Source: Enterococcus sp. DIV2402 (lineage in GTDB: Bacteria > Bacillota > Bacilli > Lactobacillales > Enterococcaceae). Taken from it: a stretch of 64,000 nucleotides of DNA. Positions 18,956 through 27,962 of the stretch are shown here, piece after piece. The stretch is taken from the NCBI RefSeq assembly GCF_017426705.2, contig NZ_CP147251.1, positions 1,526,501 to 1,590,500 of the forward strand, given 5' to 3'. A program made the position numbers and the translations under genes. The first letter of the stretch is position 1; every line of letters starts with the position of its first letter. The notes beneath the pieces were generated by a model. The model had not been told where the DNA came from and did no database searches. It was given only the letters and a program-made list of their open reading frames with translations.

Positions 18956-21442
18956 CTAGTCCATTGGTATTAATAAAATCTTTGAAAAAGGTGTCCCTGA
19001 GAAAATATGAGTGATTTTATTACCACCAGCAGCTAATGTTGAATGCCAAAAGCGATTTTGTGAAGGCGTATCTCCCCAGAAAAAGCCAATATGACAATCA
19101 TAATTTGGTTTAGTAAAGTCTGCTTCAAAATAAATTAAATCTCCTTTTTTCGCTTTGCCGCTTTGCAATAAAGCATCGACAGAGTAGAACGTATAATAAT
19201 CAGTATTAGCAGTTAAAGCATCACGCCAGTTATACGCATTTGCTACACCACCAATGCCATTAGTAGCATTCGCAACTTTATTGATATTTGCACCACTATT
19301 TCGTAACGCAGTAGCAATAAAACCTGTACAGTTAAATCCTGGTCCGTATTGATTAGGATTACCAATTGGACTCATGACACTAGCTGGAATAGCTAATGAG
19401 CCTCTAAAAGGAGTATTGAGATACATAGAACTGTTATTATTTAGTTCATTTAAGATATTGCTACGATTGATTCCTAGGTAAGAACCAGCACCTTTAGTTA
19501 AACTAGTGCCAGTTTCATTGATATAGCCGATCCAATGGCCGTTGTCATCATAAATAGTTAAATAACGATCACCGTTAAAATGATCATAGTAACCACGTGC
19601 CGTAACAGTTTGTCCAAAATAGGTAGAGGACTTCGCACGTTTTTGCCAGTTGAAGTTTTGCCAAATTGTATGATTTTTTCCTGTTACTACAACTTTTTTT
19701 CCATAATGATGATGTAACCCCATTTTATTGTCAGCACGTTGGGTTCCTTTTTCGCTTAAATAACCAACCCATTTCCCTTGATTATCATATAAAGTTAAGT
19801 AGCGTGTGCCATTAAAATGTTGGTAATATCCACGTGATTGAAGAGCTTGTCCATAGTAACTAGCGGAATCCGCGCGTTTCTTCCAGTTAAAATCTTGCCA
19901 GATTGTATAATTATTAGCATTTATTGCGACATATTTATTATCACTGTGAAAACTTCCTACTTTAGAAGGAGTTACTTCTGTTCCAGTTTGATTAATATAC
20001 CCGATCCATTTCCCTTGGTTATCATAAACGGTTAAATAACGTTGTCCATTAAAGTGGTCATAATACCCTCTTGCTTGCAAGACTTCTCCTTGGTAATTAG
20101 ACGAATGTTCGCGTTTCTTCCAGTTGAAATCTTGCCAAATTGTATAATTACTAGCTTTAATGGTCACATATTTATCATACGCATGATATTGACTACGTCC
20201 ATCAGAAAGTTCTGTTCCAGTCTCATTGATGTACCCAATCCATTTTCCTTGGTTATCATAAACGGTTAAATAACGGGCACCATTAAAATGGTTGTAATAC
20301 CCTCTCGCTTGCAAGACTTCTCCTTGGTAATTAGATGAATGGTCGCGTTTTTCCCAATTAAAGCTTCCCCAAATCATATAATTATTGGCTTTGATAGTTA
20401 CATATTTACCATAACTGTAATGTTGCCCTTGTTGTCCATCTGTTATAAAGATGTTTTCTTTTTTAGTATATAATGACTCAGTATTGTTAGTTTCTAATGA
20501 CACATATTCTGTTCCATCAAAGTGTCGATAAGTTCCTTTGATACGATAGGTAGTATGAAGGAGGCTGTTAGTAGAAACACTTATTTTAAGTTGATTATCT
20601 TTGTAAGCCATTTGATTTTGTTTGGTAAAATTTGCATATCCCGTGAACTTTTGCTCAATACCTAATGGACTATCGGTTAATTTTTGATTCTTAACTTCCA
20701 TGTATCCTACTAATTGATTTTTAAAATCCACAAGAGAAAAATAATATTTATCATCCCATGATTGAAGCTTTTCTTTTATAAAAAAAGTCTTATTTAAAAT
20801 ATTAGTTGTAGGAACTACTTGTGTTAAATTTAAATCTCTATAAACTGGTGTATTCGTTTCTGTGAATGTAAAATATTTTTCAATTACCTGTGGTTCCTTA
20901 AGAAAAACAATTTCAGATTTTGAGACATAGCCAATAGTCTTTTGTGTTAAATCGATAAGTTTATAATAACTTGTATTATCTTCGAATAAAACATGCTCGG
21001 TTACTTGATAGACATGATTGGAAATTGATATGCTATTTGAAACAGAAAAAGTATTGTTAGTTTGTGGTAGAGTTTCTACTGATTTCCATCCTGTTACCTC
21101 CTGTGATGATAATTTTGCGAGCGCATTTATTTGTTGTGTTTGATAAGGTGGCGTGGTCAATATTTCTTTTTCAGTAGATTGGGTAGTTTCCATTGATTCA
21201 CTAGATTCTACAGTTGTAGTAGGCTCTTCTATAGTTTCTTCAAAGGCATCTGTAGATTCAGTATTTTGAGAATCCAAGCTACTAGTAGTTTGGATTGAAG
21301 AATCCCATAGTTTTTTTTCTGGTATAGTTTCTGATGTTTGAACAGGTGTTGTTATATCAATATCATCTGCCAAAACATTGGATGAATGGATAACACCTAA
21401 TAACATCGCAATTGATAAAAAGGTAATAGTTCTCTTTTTCAT
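18956..21442 (-). CDS. Secreted cell-wall peptidase, C40 (NlpC/P60)-like, with SH3/GW-like repeats
   Basis: 828 aa with a signal peptide (probable cut after SSNVLA) and a Ser/Thr/Glu-rich linker to about residue 130. Three degenerate repeats (about 140-345) follow, then four well-conserved repeats of 76-79 aa marked by NYTIWQDFNWKKR and GKWIGYIN. The C-terminal catalytic domain of about 170 aa has Cys705 in GFNCTGF and His784 in DCHIGFFWGD, the order expected of an NlpC/P60 endopeptidase cleaving stem peptides. There is no LPXTG, so wall retention probably depends on the repeats. GGAGGG precedes the ATG. It is divergent from a GH25 gene that shares its repeats nearly base for base. Confidence 0.82.
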   Translation of the reverse strand: MKKRTITFLSIAMLLGVIHSSNVLADDIDITTPVQTSETIPEKKLWDSSIQTTSSLDSQNTESTDAFEETIEEPTTTVESSESMETTQSTEKEILTTPPYQTQQINALAKLSSQEVTGWKSVETLPQTNNTFSVSNSISISNHVYQVTEHVLFEDNTSYYKLIDLTQKTIGYVSKSEIVFLKEPQVIEKYFTFTETNTPVYRDLNLTQVVPTTNILNKTFFIKEKLQSWDDKYYFSLVDFKNQLVGYMEVKNQKLTDSPLGIEQKFTGYANFTKQNQMAYKDNQLKISVSTNSLLHTTYRIKGTYRHFDGTEYVSLETNNTESLYTKKENIFITDGQQGQHYSYGKYVTIKANNYMIWGSFNWEKRDHSSNYQGEVLQARGYYNHFNGARYLTVYDNQGKWIGYINETGTELSDGRSQYHAYDKYVTIKASNYTIWQDFNWKKREHSSNYQGEVLQARGYYDHFNGQRYLTVYDNQGKWIGYINQTGTEVTPSKVGSFHSDNKYVAINANNYTIWQDFNWKKRADSASYYGQALQSRGYYQHFNGTRYLTLYDNQGKWVGYLSEKGTQRADNKMGLHHHYGKKVVVTGKNHTIWQNFNWQKRAKSSTYFGQTVTARGYYDHFNGDRYLTIYDDNGHWIGYINETGTSLTKGAGSYLGINRSNILNELNNNSSMYLNTPFRGSLAIPASVMSPIGNPNQYGPGFNCTGFIATALRNSGANINKVANATNGIGGVANAYNWRDALTANTDYYTFYSVDALLQSGKAKKGDLIYFEADFTKPNYDCHIGFFWGDTPSQNRFWHSTLAAGGNKITHIFSGTPFSKILLIPMD
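19492..20407 (-). repeat. Four tandem SH3/GW-like repeats in the C40 peptidase gene
   Basis: Units of about 228-237 bp, each encoding KYV...NYTIW...GYYxHFNG.RYLTvYDnqGKWIGYIN. They are highly similar to each other and to the repeats of the divergent GH25 gene. Confidence 0.85.
20232..20335 (-). repeat. 104-bp segment identical, inverted, to 23073-23176
   Basis: Read by eye, the reverse complement of 20232-20335 equals 23073-23176 at every base. It covers the coding segment from SNYQGEVLQARG to GKWIGY in both hydrolase genes. Confidence 0.85.
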
Positions 21443-21583
21443 TTATTTTCCCTCCTAAAAACCCTTGTTAATTAAAACATAGCATAATGTAGGTTTTTTA
21501 CAAGTATAATGAGTATAATCATAAATATTATTTTAATGGAAGTAATTTTCTTGCAGAAAGGTTATAATTCATTTAAAGAGTAG

Positions 21584-21606
21584 TAGTTATTTTAATTAAA
21601 TAACTA
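21584..21606. promoter_or_regulatory. Dyad in the leader of the GH25 gene
   Basis: TAGTTATTT TAATT AAATAACTA, 9-bp perfect arms. It lies between a TATAAT at 21563 and the ribosome site. It could be an operator or an mRNA hairpin in the 196-bp divergent intergenic region. Confidence 0.35.
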
Positions 21607-21638
21607 TTAGTTAAAATAAGAGTGTTAGGATGGAAAGA

Positions 21639-23912
21639 ATGAAAAAGAAAGTTTTATTAATAGGAATAATAACTATGTTAGTTTTTCAAAATAGTTCAAT
21701 TATTGTTCAGGCAGTAGATCAAACGGAAACGCTTGAAAGTAGTAGCGTTTTAGACGAATCAAATTCCGGGAGTTCATTAGTTGATAGTAGTAATGGAATG
21801 GGAGTAGATATTTCAAATAATCCAATAGTTATTGAAGACAGTAAAAATTTTTTAGAGGAGGATCTTTCTACATCTCAATCTGAAGATACTTTAATGTCAA
21901 CAGAAGATAAACTATCCACAAATGAAAGTACTATTTCTTCTACAGTTAACGTTGATGAAATAGAAGAAAGTAATACAATAAGCATAAAAGAAACAGATAC
22001 CACAGAGCAGTCCAGTATACCTGAGGAAAATATGAACTATCCGAGCGGACGTTCCGATTTGTCTAGCAGTCAACAAAGATTCAGTATGAACACTATACCC
22101 ACAGTTAATGCAACTGATGTGAATCTACCACAAAAAAGCTTCATTGATATTTCTTCTCACAATGGAAGTATTAGTATAGAAAGTTATAAAATAATCAAAT
22201 CCTATGGTGTAAAGGGGGTTGTGGTTAAACTAACTGAAGCAACTAGCTATCAAAACCCATTTGCTAAAGAACAAATATCAAATGCCTTAGCAGCAGGATT
22301 GAAAGTCTCTGTTTATCATTACAGCTGGTTTAAGACAAAAGAACAAGCGATACAAGAAGCAAATTATTTTTCTGCAATGGCAACAACTCTAGGATTACCT
22401 AAAGACACATTAATGGTGAATGATATCGAGGAGCCTCAAATTGCAAGTGGGAATGATCATACCCAAAATTCACTGGAATTCGAAAAGAGATTGAATCAAT
22501 TAGGGTTTATCAATGTAAATCATTATGTAGGGATGCATTGGATTACTAGTGGAAAAATTAATCCAGTTGCATTAGGATATACAAAGCTGTGGGTTGCCGC
22601 ATATCCATATGTTCTTGACACAACACAAAGATATACAGAATACGGTGCATGGCAATGGTCATCACAAATGAAGTTTCCCAATGTCTCAGGTGTATTTGAC
22701 ATCTCTTCAGATTACGCACAGCAATTTACCACAAGTCTTGAAAGCAATCAAGAATTCAACAAATATGTTACATTAAATAAAGAAATTTCTTTATGGAGTA
22801 TAGACAATAATGAAGCTATCCAAATTGGAACTACTTCACAATGGTTAGAAAAAACACTAAGAATAAAGAAAGAAGTACAAGATAGTACCAATCAAAAATA
22901 TTATTTGTTAGAAGATAAGCAAAAACACGAAATAGGATACATACGTTCAACAGATAGTAATATGATAGATAACGCAGCAGGCGAACTTTTTGGTTATACG
23001 AAATATGTCACTATATCAGCAGCTAACTATACGATTTGGGAAAATTTTAATTGGAAAAAACGTGATCATTCGTCTAATTACCAAGGAGAAGTCTTGCAAG
23101 CGAGAGGGTATTACAACCATTTTAATGGTGCCCGTTATTTAACCGTTTATGATAACCAAGGAAAATGGATTGGGTATATCAATGAAGTGGCTACTAAGTT
23201 ATCGCCAAATAAAATTGGAAACCATCGTAATTATGGTAAATATGTGACTATCAAAGCCAATAACTATACGATTTGGGGAAGCTTTAATTGGGAAAAACGC
23301 GATCATTCATCTAATTACCAAGGAAAAGTCTTGCAAGCGAGAGGGTATTATGACCACTTTAATGGAGAACGTTATTTAACCGTTTATGATAACCAAGGAA
23401 AATGGATTGGGTATATCAATGAGACTGGAGTAGAAATTTCTGATAGTAAGGTAGGTTGGCATCAAATAGATAAGAATTATATTAAAATTACAGCAAATAA
23501 TTATGTTATTTGGAATAATTTTAAATGGCAGAAGCGTACTCATTCCTCTAAATATCAAGGAAAAGTCTTACAAGTTAGAGGTTATCATGAACATTTTAAT
23601 GGATCAAAGTTCTTAAATTTATATGATTTGAATGGTAAGTGGCTGGGGTATATGAATAGTAGTGGATCACGAAATATAGCACAACCATCATCTCAAAAAA
23701 TGCTTGTAACTGTTATAAGAAATAATTATACGATTTGGGAGAATTTTAATTGGGAAAAGAAAAATGTCTCAAAAGATTTTCTTAATCAGCAATTAGAAGT
23801 AAAGAATGTCTATAGGCATGCTAATGGGGCTTCCTATTTAGGTTTGTATACGCTTGATGGAAAATGGATTGGCTATATTAATGAAACTGGAACCAATTTT
23901 TTGAATAGGTAA
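21639..23912 (+). CDS. Secreted GH25 muramidase with SH3/GW-like wall-binding repeats
   Basis: 757 aa. The start is at ATG 21639 (AGGA 8 nt upstream, followed by MKKK signal); an ATG 9 nt earlier abuts AGG and is less likely. Signal peptide with probable cut after IVQA, then a Ser/Thr/Glu-rich linker to about 150. The GH25 lysozyme domain (about 165-365) has Asp170 in FIDISSHNG and the catalytic D-x-E pair Asp262/Glu264 in MVNDIEEP. One degenerate and four clear repeats fill the C-terminus. The enzyme would cut the MurNAc-GlcNAc glycan bond. No LPXTG. Its repeats are partly identical in DNA to those of the divergent C40 gene. Confidence 0.9.
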   Translation: MKKKVLLIGIITMLVFQNSSIIVQAVDQTETLESSSVLDESNSGSSLVDSSNGMGVDISNNPIVIEDSKNFLEEDLSTSQSEDTLMSTEDKLSTNESTISSTVNVDEIEESNTISIKETDTTEQSSIPEENMNYPSGRSDLSSSQQRFSMNTIPTVNATDVNLPQKSFIDISSHNGSISIESYKIIKSYGVKGVVVKLTEATSYQNPFAKEQISNALAAGLKVSVYHYSWFKTKEQAIQEANYFSAMATTLGLPKDTLMVNDIEEPQIASGNDHTQNSLEFEKRLNQLGFINVNHYVGMHWITSGKINPVALGYTKLWVAAYPYVLDTTQRYTEYGAWQWSSQMKFPNVSGVFDISSDYAQQFTTSLESNQEFNKYVTLNKEISLWSIDNNEAIQIGTTSQWLEKTLRIKKEVQDSTNQKYYLLEDKQKHEIGYIRSTDSNMIDNAAGELFGYTKYVTISAANYTIWENFNWKKRDHSSNYQGEVLQARGYYNHFNGARYLTVYDNQGKWIGYINEVATKLSPNKIGNHRNYGKYVTIKANNYTIWGSFNWEKRDHSSNYQGKVLQARGYYDHFNGERYLTVYDNQGKWIGYINETGVEISDSKVGWHQIDKNYIKITANNYVIWNNFKWQKRTHSSKYQGKVLQVRGYHEHFNGSKFLNLYDLNGKWLGYMNSSGSRNIAQPSSQKMLVTVIRNNYTIWENFNWEKKNVSKDFLNQQLEVKNVYRHANGASYLGLYTLDGKWIGYINETGTNFLNR
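22762..23912 (+). repeat. One degenerate and four clear SH3/GW-like repeats in the GH25 gene
   Basis: Unit starts at about 23001, 23238 and 23475 are spaced exactly 237 bp. A more divergent unit runs from about 23700 to the stop, and a degenerate one precedes 23001. Confidence 0.85.
23073..23176 (+). repeat. 104-bp segment identical, inverted, to 20232-20335
   Basis: Partner copy of the exact inverted match described for the C40 gene. The two copies are about 2.7 kb apart. Confidence 0.85.
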
Positions 23913-23920
23913 TAAATAAG

Positions 23921-24059
23921 CGAAAAAGATGTGAATTGCACTACAATTAAAAAAATTGACATTAAAACGGTTGTTTTCATTTTTTAACTAATGCAAATAT
24001 CACATGTTTTTCGTTTTTTTTTAATTAAACTAATCTTGACTTTAAACCAATTGTTTTAC
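23921..24059 (+). promoter_or_regulatory. Leader region with a 24-bp imperfect direct repeat and a long-range stem
   Basis: Two copies of a TTGAC(A/T)TTAAA-C--TTGTTTT pattern start at 23956 and 24036, 80 bp apart. CGAAAAAGATGTGA at 23921 pairs with TCACATGTTTTTCG at 24000 with one mismatch and is followed by a T run, so a terminator with a 65-nt loop can form. The TTGACA and TTGACT hexamers may be -35 elements, but no good -10 is evident. Confidence 0.35.
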
Positions 24060-24121
24060 AAACTAAAATAGTAGTTGTTTTAAAATTTAATAGTAAAAAA
24101 CTAAGCTTAGTGGAGGAGAAT

Positions 24122-25891
24122 ATGAAAAAGTATATATTGAATAGAAAAATACAAGCTTTATTTGCTATTTTCTTATTAGTAATAGTTGCAGGTAGCTTAC
24201 AACTTTTACAAGTGCAAAATAGAAACTTGTACTTAGGTTATGATTGGGTTTTTCATTACAATAGATTTTATGATGCCGCACAACAAATTAAAGAAGGAAA
24301 TTTTCAATATTTTATCTCTATGTATGGTTTTACGCAATCTGGAAGAATAGTAAATGCTTTGTATGGACCAATGTTTGCTTATTTTAATGGCTTACTTATT
24401 CTCATTACAAAATCATGGTTTAATTATCAGTTATTGACCAATTTTTTGATTACTTTTTTAGCATCATTGAGTATGTTTATTTTGCTAATCAAAAATAATA
24501 TTAGAATAAGAATATCTTTCTTCCTGTCTATAATGTATGTTACGTTTTATTTAGTTCAGGCTTGGACATTTAATCAAGTTTTTCATGCATGGGGAGCAGT
24601 TATTTTTCCACTAGGAGTTTTAGCCGGGCTGGCATTTTTTAAATCTAATGAGGGTTCGCTAGTTAAGAAAATCCTATTCCTAACATTTGCTATGACTTTA
24701 GCTGTTCAAGTACATGTATTAACTACATTGTTTTTAGTGATTTTATTAAGTATTTTTTTTGTTTTGGCATTTTTTTCATCGGATAATAAAGTGAGGTTAG
24801 TACAGTGGGTAAGTATTGCGGCTGTATTAACTATTTGTACAACAGCAAATGTCTGGTATCCTTTGCTAGAAGTAAATTTAGAAAATACTATTTTGCCCCC
24901 ATTTTTCAATGCTAATATGGATAAATCGGCTTTAAAATTGAGTTTTCAAACGTTGCCTACACATCTGACTATCACTGTTTTTTCTTTATATATTTTTCAG
25001 TTTATTTTGTTATTTTTTGTTAAACCATCTAAGACTAACCGAATAGTTACTATTCTTGCATATATTACCTTTATTGCATCAACGCGTATTTTTCCATGGA
25101 ATGAATTAATAAGTATAATACCAAATATTTCCCTCATTCAATTTCCTTCTCGTTTGTTAATGCCAAGTGTTATATTAGTATTATTAGGGATTGGCTTGTC
25201 TTTAGAACAGTTGTTTAAGCAAGAAGCGACATCTAGATTAACTTCTAGTGTAATTTATTTAGTACTGTTTAGCTGTTTGAGTTTGGGAGTTATAGAACAT
25301 TTACAATCGTCTTATATACAATCACAATATTGGTTCCGTGATACAATCATTGATGATTATAAAAACACAGGACTTCGAGTAAAGAAATATAATCCTGATG
25401 AGATTCGTAATAGTTTTTTCAAATCGGATCAACTTTTAACACCATTAGACGTTTTCAGTAAAACAACACCAGATTATATCCCTTTAGAAAATAAAAAATT
25501 AGCAACTGATCCTAAATTTAAGCCGTATAAAGAATACGGAAAAACTATTGTAATTAATCCGCTAAACAAAAGATTAGTAAAAACAGTTGAAAATAACAAA
25601 TTGAAATTATCATGGGAAGCGACTCGAAGTTCTGAAGTGATTGTTCCAATTTTTATTTATCATCGAACAGAAGTTACTTTCAACGGGAAATTATTAACAG
25701 GGACTGAAATTAAAAAAAATCGTATAGGAAATTTATTACTTAATTCTGCCATAGGAGAAAATGAATTAAGTATTTACTACAAAAATTCTGTATTATTTTA
25801 TGTAGCATTAGGCATTAGTATTTTTTCTTGGATTATGATTAGTATATGGGGAAGTATTATTTTAATAAGAGATTTTTTTAGAATTGAATAA
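24122..25891 (+). CDS. Polytopic membrane protein, GT-C-like (possible glycopolymer-modifying transferase)
   Basis: 589 aa with about ten to twelve membrane segments. The first extracytoplasmic loop carries LGYDWVFHYNRFYD, where an acidic residue soon after the first segment recalls GT-C glycosyltransferases. A C-terminal extracellular part (about 430-560) precedes a last segment. The ATG at 24122 follows GGAGGAG. It resembles the large YfhO/GT-C membrane proteins found in Gram-positive sugar-polymer loci, but the exact family is not recognised. Gene order (followed by tagB and tagA) suggests a step in teichoic acid glycosylation outside the membrane; this is inference. Confidence 0.6.
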   Translation: MKKYILNRKIQALFAIFLLVIVAGSLQLLQVQNRNLYLGYDWVFHYNRFYDAAQQIKEGNFQYFISMYGFTQSGRIVNALYGPMFAYFNGLLILITKSWFNYQLLTNFLITFLASLSMFILLIKNNIRIRISFFLSIMYVTFYLVQAWTFNQVFHAWGAVIFPLGVLAGLAFFKSNEGSLVKKILFLTFAMTLAVQVHVLTTLFLVILLSIFFVLAFFSSDNKVRLVQWVSIAAVLTICTTANVWYPLLEVNLENTILPPFFNANMDKSALKLSFQTLPTHLTITVFSLYIFQFILLFFVKPSKTNRIVTILAYITFIASTRIFPWNELISIIPNISLIQFPSRLLMPSVILVLLGIGLSLEQLFKQEATSRLTSSVIYLVLFSCLSLGVIEHLQSSYIQSQYWFRDTIIDDYKNTGLRVKKYNPDEIRNSFFKSDQLLTPLDVFSKTTPDYIPLENKKLATDPKFKPYKEYGKTIVINPLNKRLVKTVENNKLKLSWEATRSSEVIVPIFIYHRTEVTFNGKLLTGTEIKKNRIGNLLLNSAIGENELSIYYKNSVLFYVALGISIFSWIMISIWGSIILIRDFFRIE

Positions 25892-25904
25892 AGAACTGCT
25901 TACG

Positions 25905-25942
25905 ACGTGTTCTCATTTTTGAGAACACGTATTTTCTTTTTT
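25905..25942 (+). terminator. Intrinsic terminator before tagB
   Basis: Perfect 11-bp stem ACGTGTTCTCA / TGAGAACACGT with a TTTT loop, then a T-rich tail. It separates the GT-C-like gene from tagB. Confidence 0.85.
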
Positions 25943-25984
25943 ATCAAATTCATGTAGAATTAAAAAAACTGGAGGAAAAGTCTA

Positions 25985-27139
25985 TTGAAAAAACAAATTA
26001 CATTATTAAGTAAAGAACTATATTTGCTTTTAATAAAAATAATTAGCAAAAGACCTAGAGGGAAAAGTAATCAAATTGTTTTTTTGTTAAGCTTTCCTTC
26101 AACAAGTGAAACTATATTAGAGGCTTTGTATGAATCTTTGGGAAATCAACTAGTCATTTGTTATACCAATAATAGTCAATCAGAAGCGGATAAATATCGC
26201 CAAAAAGGTGTACCTACATATTGTTTAGATAATTTTTTTGTATTGTGTACTAAAATTGTTCCTTTAATAAAAAAAAGCAAAGTTGTTTTGTGTGACAATT
26301 ATTTTGCATTTTTAGCTGGAATGACACTTGATAATAAGACAGAAGTTGTACAATTATGGCATGCTAATGGAGCTATTAAATTATTTGGTTTAGAAGCCAA
26401 ATATGCCAAGAGTGCTACTTATAAAGATAAGCAAAGATACTTAGATGTATATCAAAAATTCACAAAATATGTGGTAAGTTCAGATCAAATGGCTAGGATT
26501 TTTGAGCGGAATTATAATCAAAAAATTAATATATTGCCGTTTGGTTATCCACCAACAGATAATTTTTTTGATAATATATGGCTAAAAAAAGTGAAAGATA
26601 AATTTAATCGAGTATTTAATAACAAGAAGAAAGTACTATTGTACGTGCCAACATATCGAGAAACACCTACAGATGTACCTTTGAATTTTGCTAAATTACA
26701 ACAAAAAATTGGTAAAGATTGGCAAATTTTTGTTAAGGCTCATCCTCATGATAAATTGTTTCATGAATACCTAAAACAAGAAGTTGGCATTATTACTGAC
26801 TTTAAAGGGATGAGTTTGCAAGAAATTCTTCCTTCCGTAGATTGTCTAATAACAGATTATTCTTCTATTCCGTTTGAATATTCATTAGCCAATAGAGAAG
26901 GAAAAATAATTTTCTATTGTTATGATTTGCATAAATATCAAACAGAAGTTGGCATAGAACTAGATTTTGAAAGATGGGTACCAGGGAAAGTTGTACAAAC
27001 AGAAAAAGAGCTGCTACATGAAATTGCTAACTTGGATACTCAAAACTTTGAAGCATTTAATTTACTTTGGAATAACTATACAACTGGAAAAGCTAAGCAA
27101 CAATTGATAGATTGGATAAGGAGTAAATATGAAAACTGA
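25985..27139 (+). CDS. tagB: TagB-like CDP-glycerol glycerophosphotransferase (WTA primase)
   Basis: 384 aa, the size of Bacillus TagB. The family pattern is clear: VVQLWHANGAIK, VPTYRETP, VKAHPHD and LITDYSSIPFEY. TagB adds the first glycerol phosphate to the undecaprenyl ManNAc-GlcNAc linker on the inner face of the membrane. The TTG start at 25985 has GGAGG 9 nt upstream, and no ATG fits. The end overlaps tagA by 11 bp, so the linker and primer steps are coupled. A TagF-type polymerase is less likely because of the short length and because a TagF domain lies two genes downstream. Confidence 0.85.
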   Translation: MKKQITLLSKELYLLLIKIISKRPRGKSNQIVFLLSFPSTSETILEALYESLGNQLVICYTNNSQSEADKYRQKGVPTYCLDNFFVLCTKIVPLIKKSKVVLCDNYFAFLAGMTLDNKTEVVQLWHANGAIKLFGLEAKYAKSATYKDKQRYLDVYQKFTKYVVSSDQMARIFERNYNQKINILPFGYPPTDNFFDNIWLKKVKDKFNRVFNNKKKVLLYVPTYRETPTDVPLNFAKLQQKIGKDWQIFVKAHPHDKLFHEYLKQEVGIITDFKGMSLQEILPSVDCLITDYSSIPFEYSLANREGKIIFYCYDLHKYQTEVGIELDFERWVPGKVVQTEKELLHEIANLDTQNFEAFNLLWNNYTTGKAKQQLIDWIRSKYEN

Positions 27140-27857
27140 AATAATGGCAGGTGTACCTGTAGACTGTTTAACATATGAAGATATTATAAGAGAGGTTCCC
27201 ATGTATATAAAAACAGGTGAAAAAATGACAGCAATTAGTGTCAATCCTCAAATTATAGTGGAAGGCAAAAAACACCCTGAAGTCATCGAATTTATAAAAA
27301 ATAGTACGCATCGTATCCCAGATGGTATTGGTATTGTATTAGTTTCTAAATTAACAAAAGGAAATATTAAGCAACGTGTTGCTGGTTTTGAGTTAATGAT
27401 AAAATTTTTAGAATATGCAAATGAAAATTGCTCTAGCTGCTTTTTTTATGGAGCGCATCCAGATGTTTTAAAAGACATGCTTAGGAAACTAGAAATTGAA
27501 TATCCTAAAATGAATATAGCAGGCAGTATCGATGGATATACATCTTTAAAAGATGAAGAAATTGTGGATAAAATTAATCAAGTACATCCCGATTTTTTAT
27601 TTATTGCATTGGGATTTCCTAAACAAGAACAGTGGTTGAATCGCAATCTTGATAAATTAAATGTCTCTATTTTTCAAGATGTAGGTGGCAGCTTTGATGT
27701 GCTTAGTGGCCATGTTAAGAGAGCACCTGCCTTTTTTTTGCGTTTTCATTTAGAGTGGTTATATCGTTCACTGAGTAATCCTAGACGTATTGGTCGTATT
27801 TTTCAATTACCTGTTTTTTTATTCAAAAGTTTATTATGGAATTTAAAAAATAGATAA
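27129..27857 (+). CDS. tagA: N-acetylglucosaminyldiphosphoundecaprenol N-acetylmannosaminyltransferase
   Basis: 242-aa WecG/TagA/CpsF family (GT26) enzyme. It transfers ManNAc to lipid-linked GlcNAc, the committed step of wall teichoic acid. Family features are AISVNPQIIVEGKKHPEV, HRIPDGIGIV, and FIALGFPKQEQW near the C-terminus. AAGGAG lies 5 nt before the ATG. It overlaps tagB by 11 bp. No TagO homologue is visible in the window, so the lipid-linked GlcNAc must come from elsewhere. Confidence 0.9.
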   Translation: MKTEIMAGVPVDCLTYEDIIREVPMYIKTGEKMTAISVNPQIIVEGKKHPEVIEFIKNSTHRIPDGIGIVLVSKLTKGNIKQRVAGFELMIKFLEYANENCSSCFFYGAHPDVLKDMLRKLEIEYPKMNIAGSIDGYTSLKDEEIVDKINQVHPDFLFIALGFPKQEQWLNRNLDKLNVSIFQDVGGSFDVLSGHVKRAPAFFLRFHLEWLYRSLSNPRRIGRIFQLPVFLFKSLLWNLKNR

Positions 27858-27962
27858 TAGTGGAGAAGGAACAGATACTAGTGTATACACAAGTTGCAAG
27901 ATTTAGGTAAAACGTTTAATATTGAGAAGTAAAATTGTAGACGACTAAGGGAGAGAAGTTAA

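Noticed and set aside
18956..23912. Prophage lysis cassette
   Set aside because: No holin, integrase, structural phage genes or att sites nearby; both enzymes have Sec signals and linkers of wall-associated proteins.
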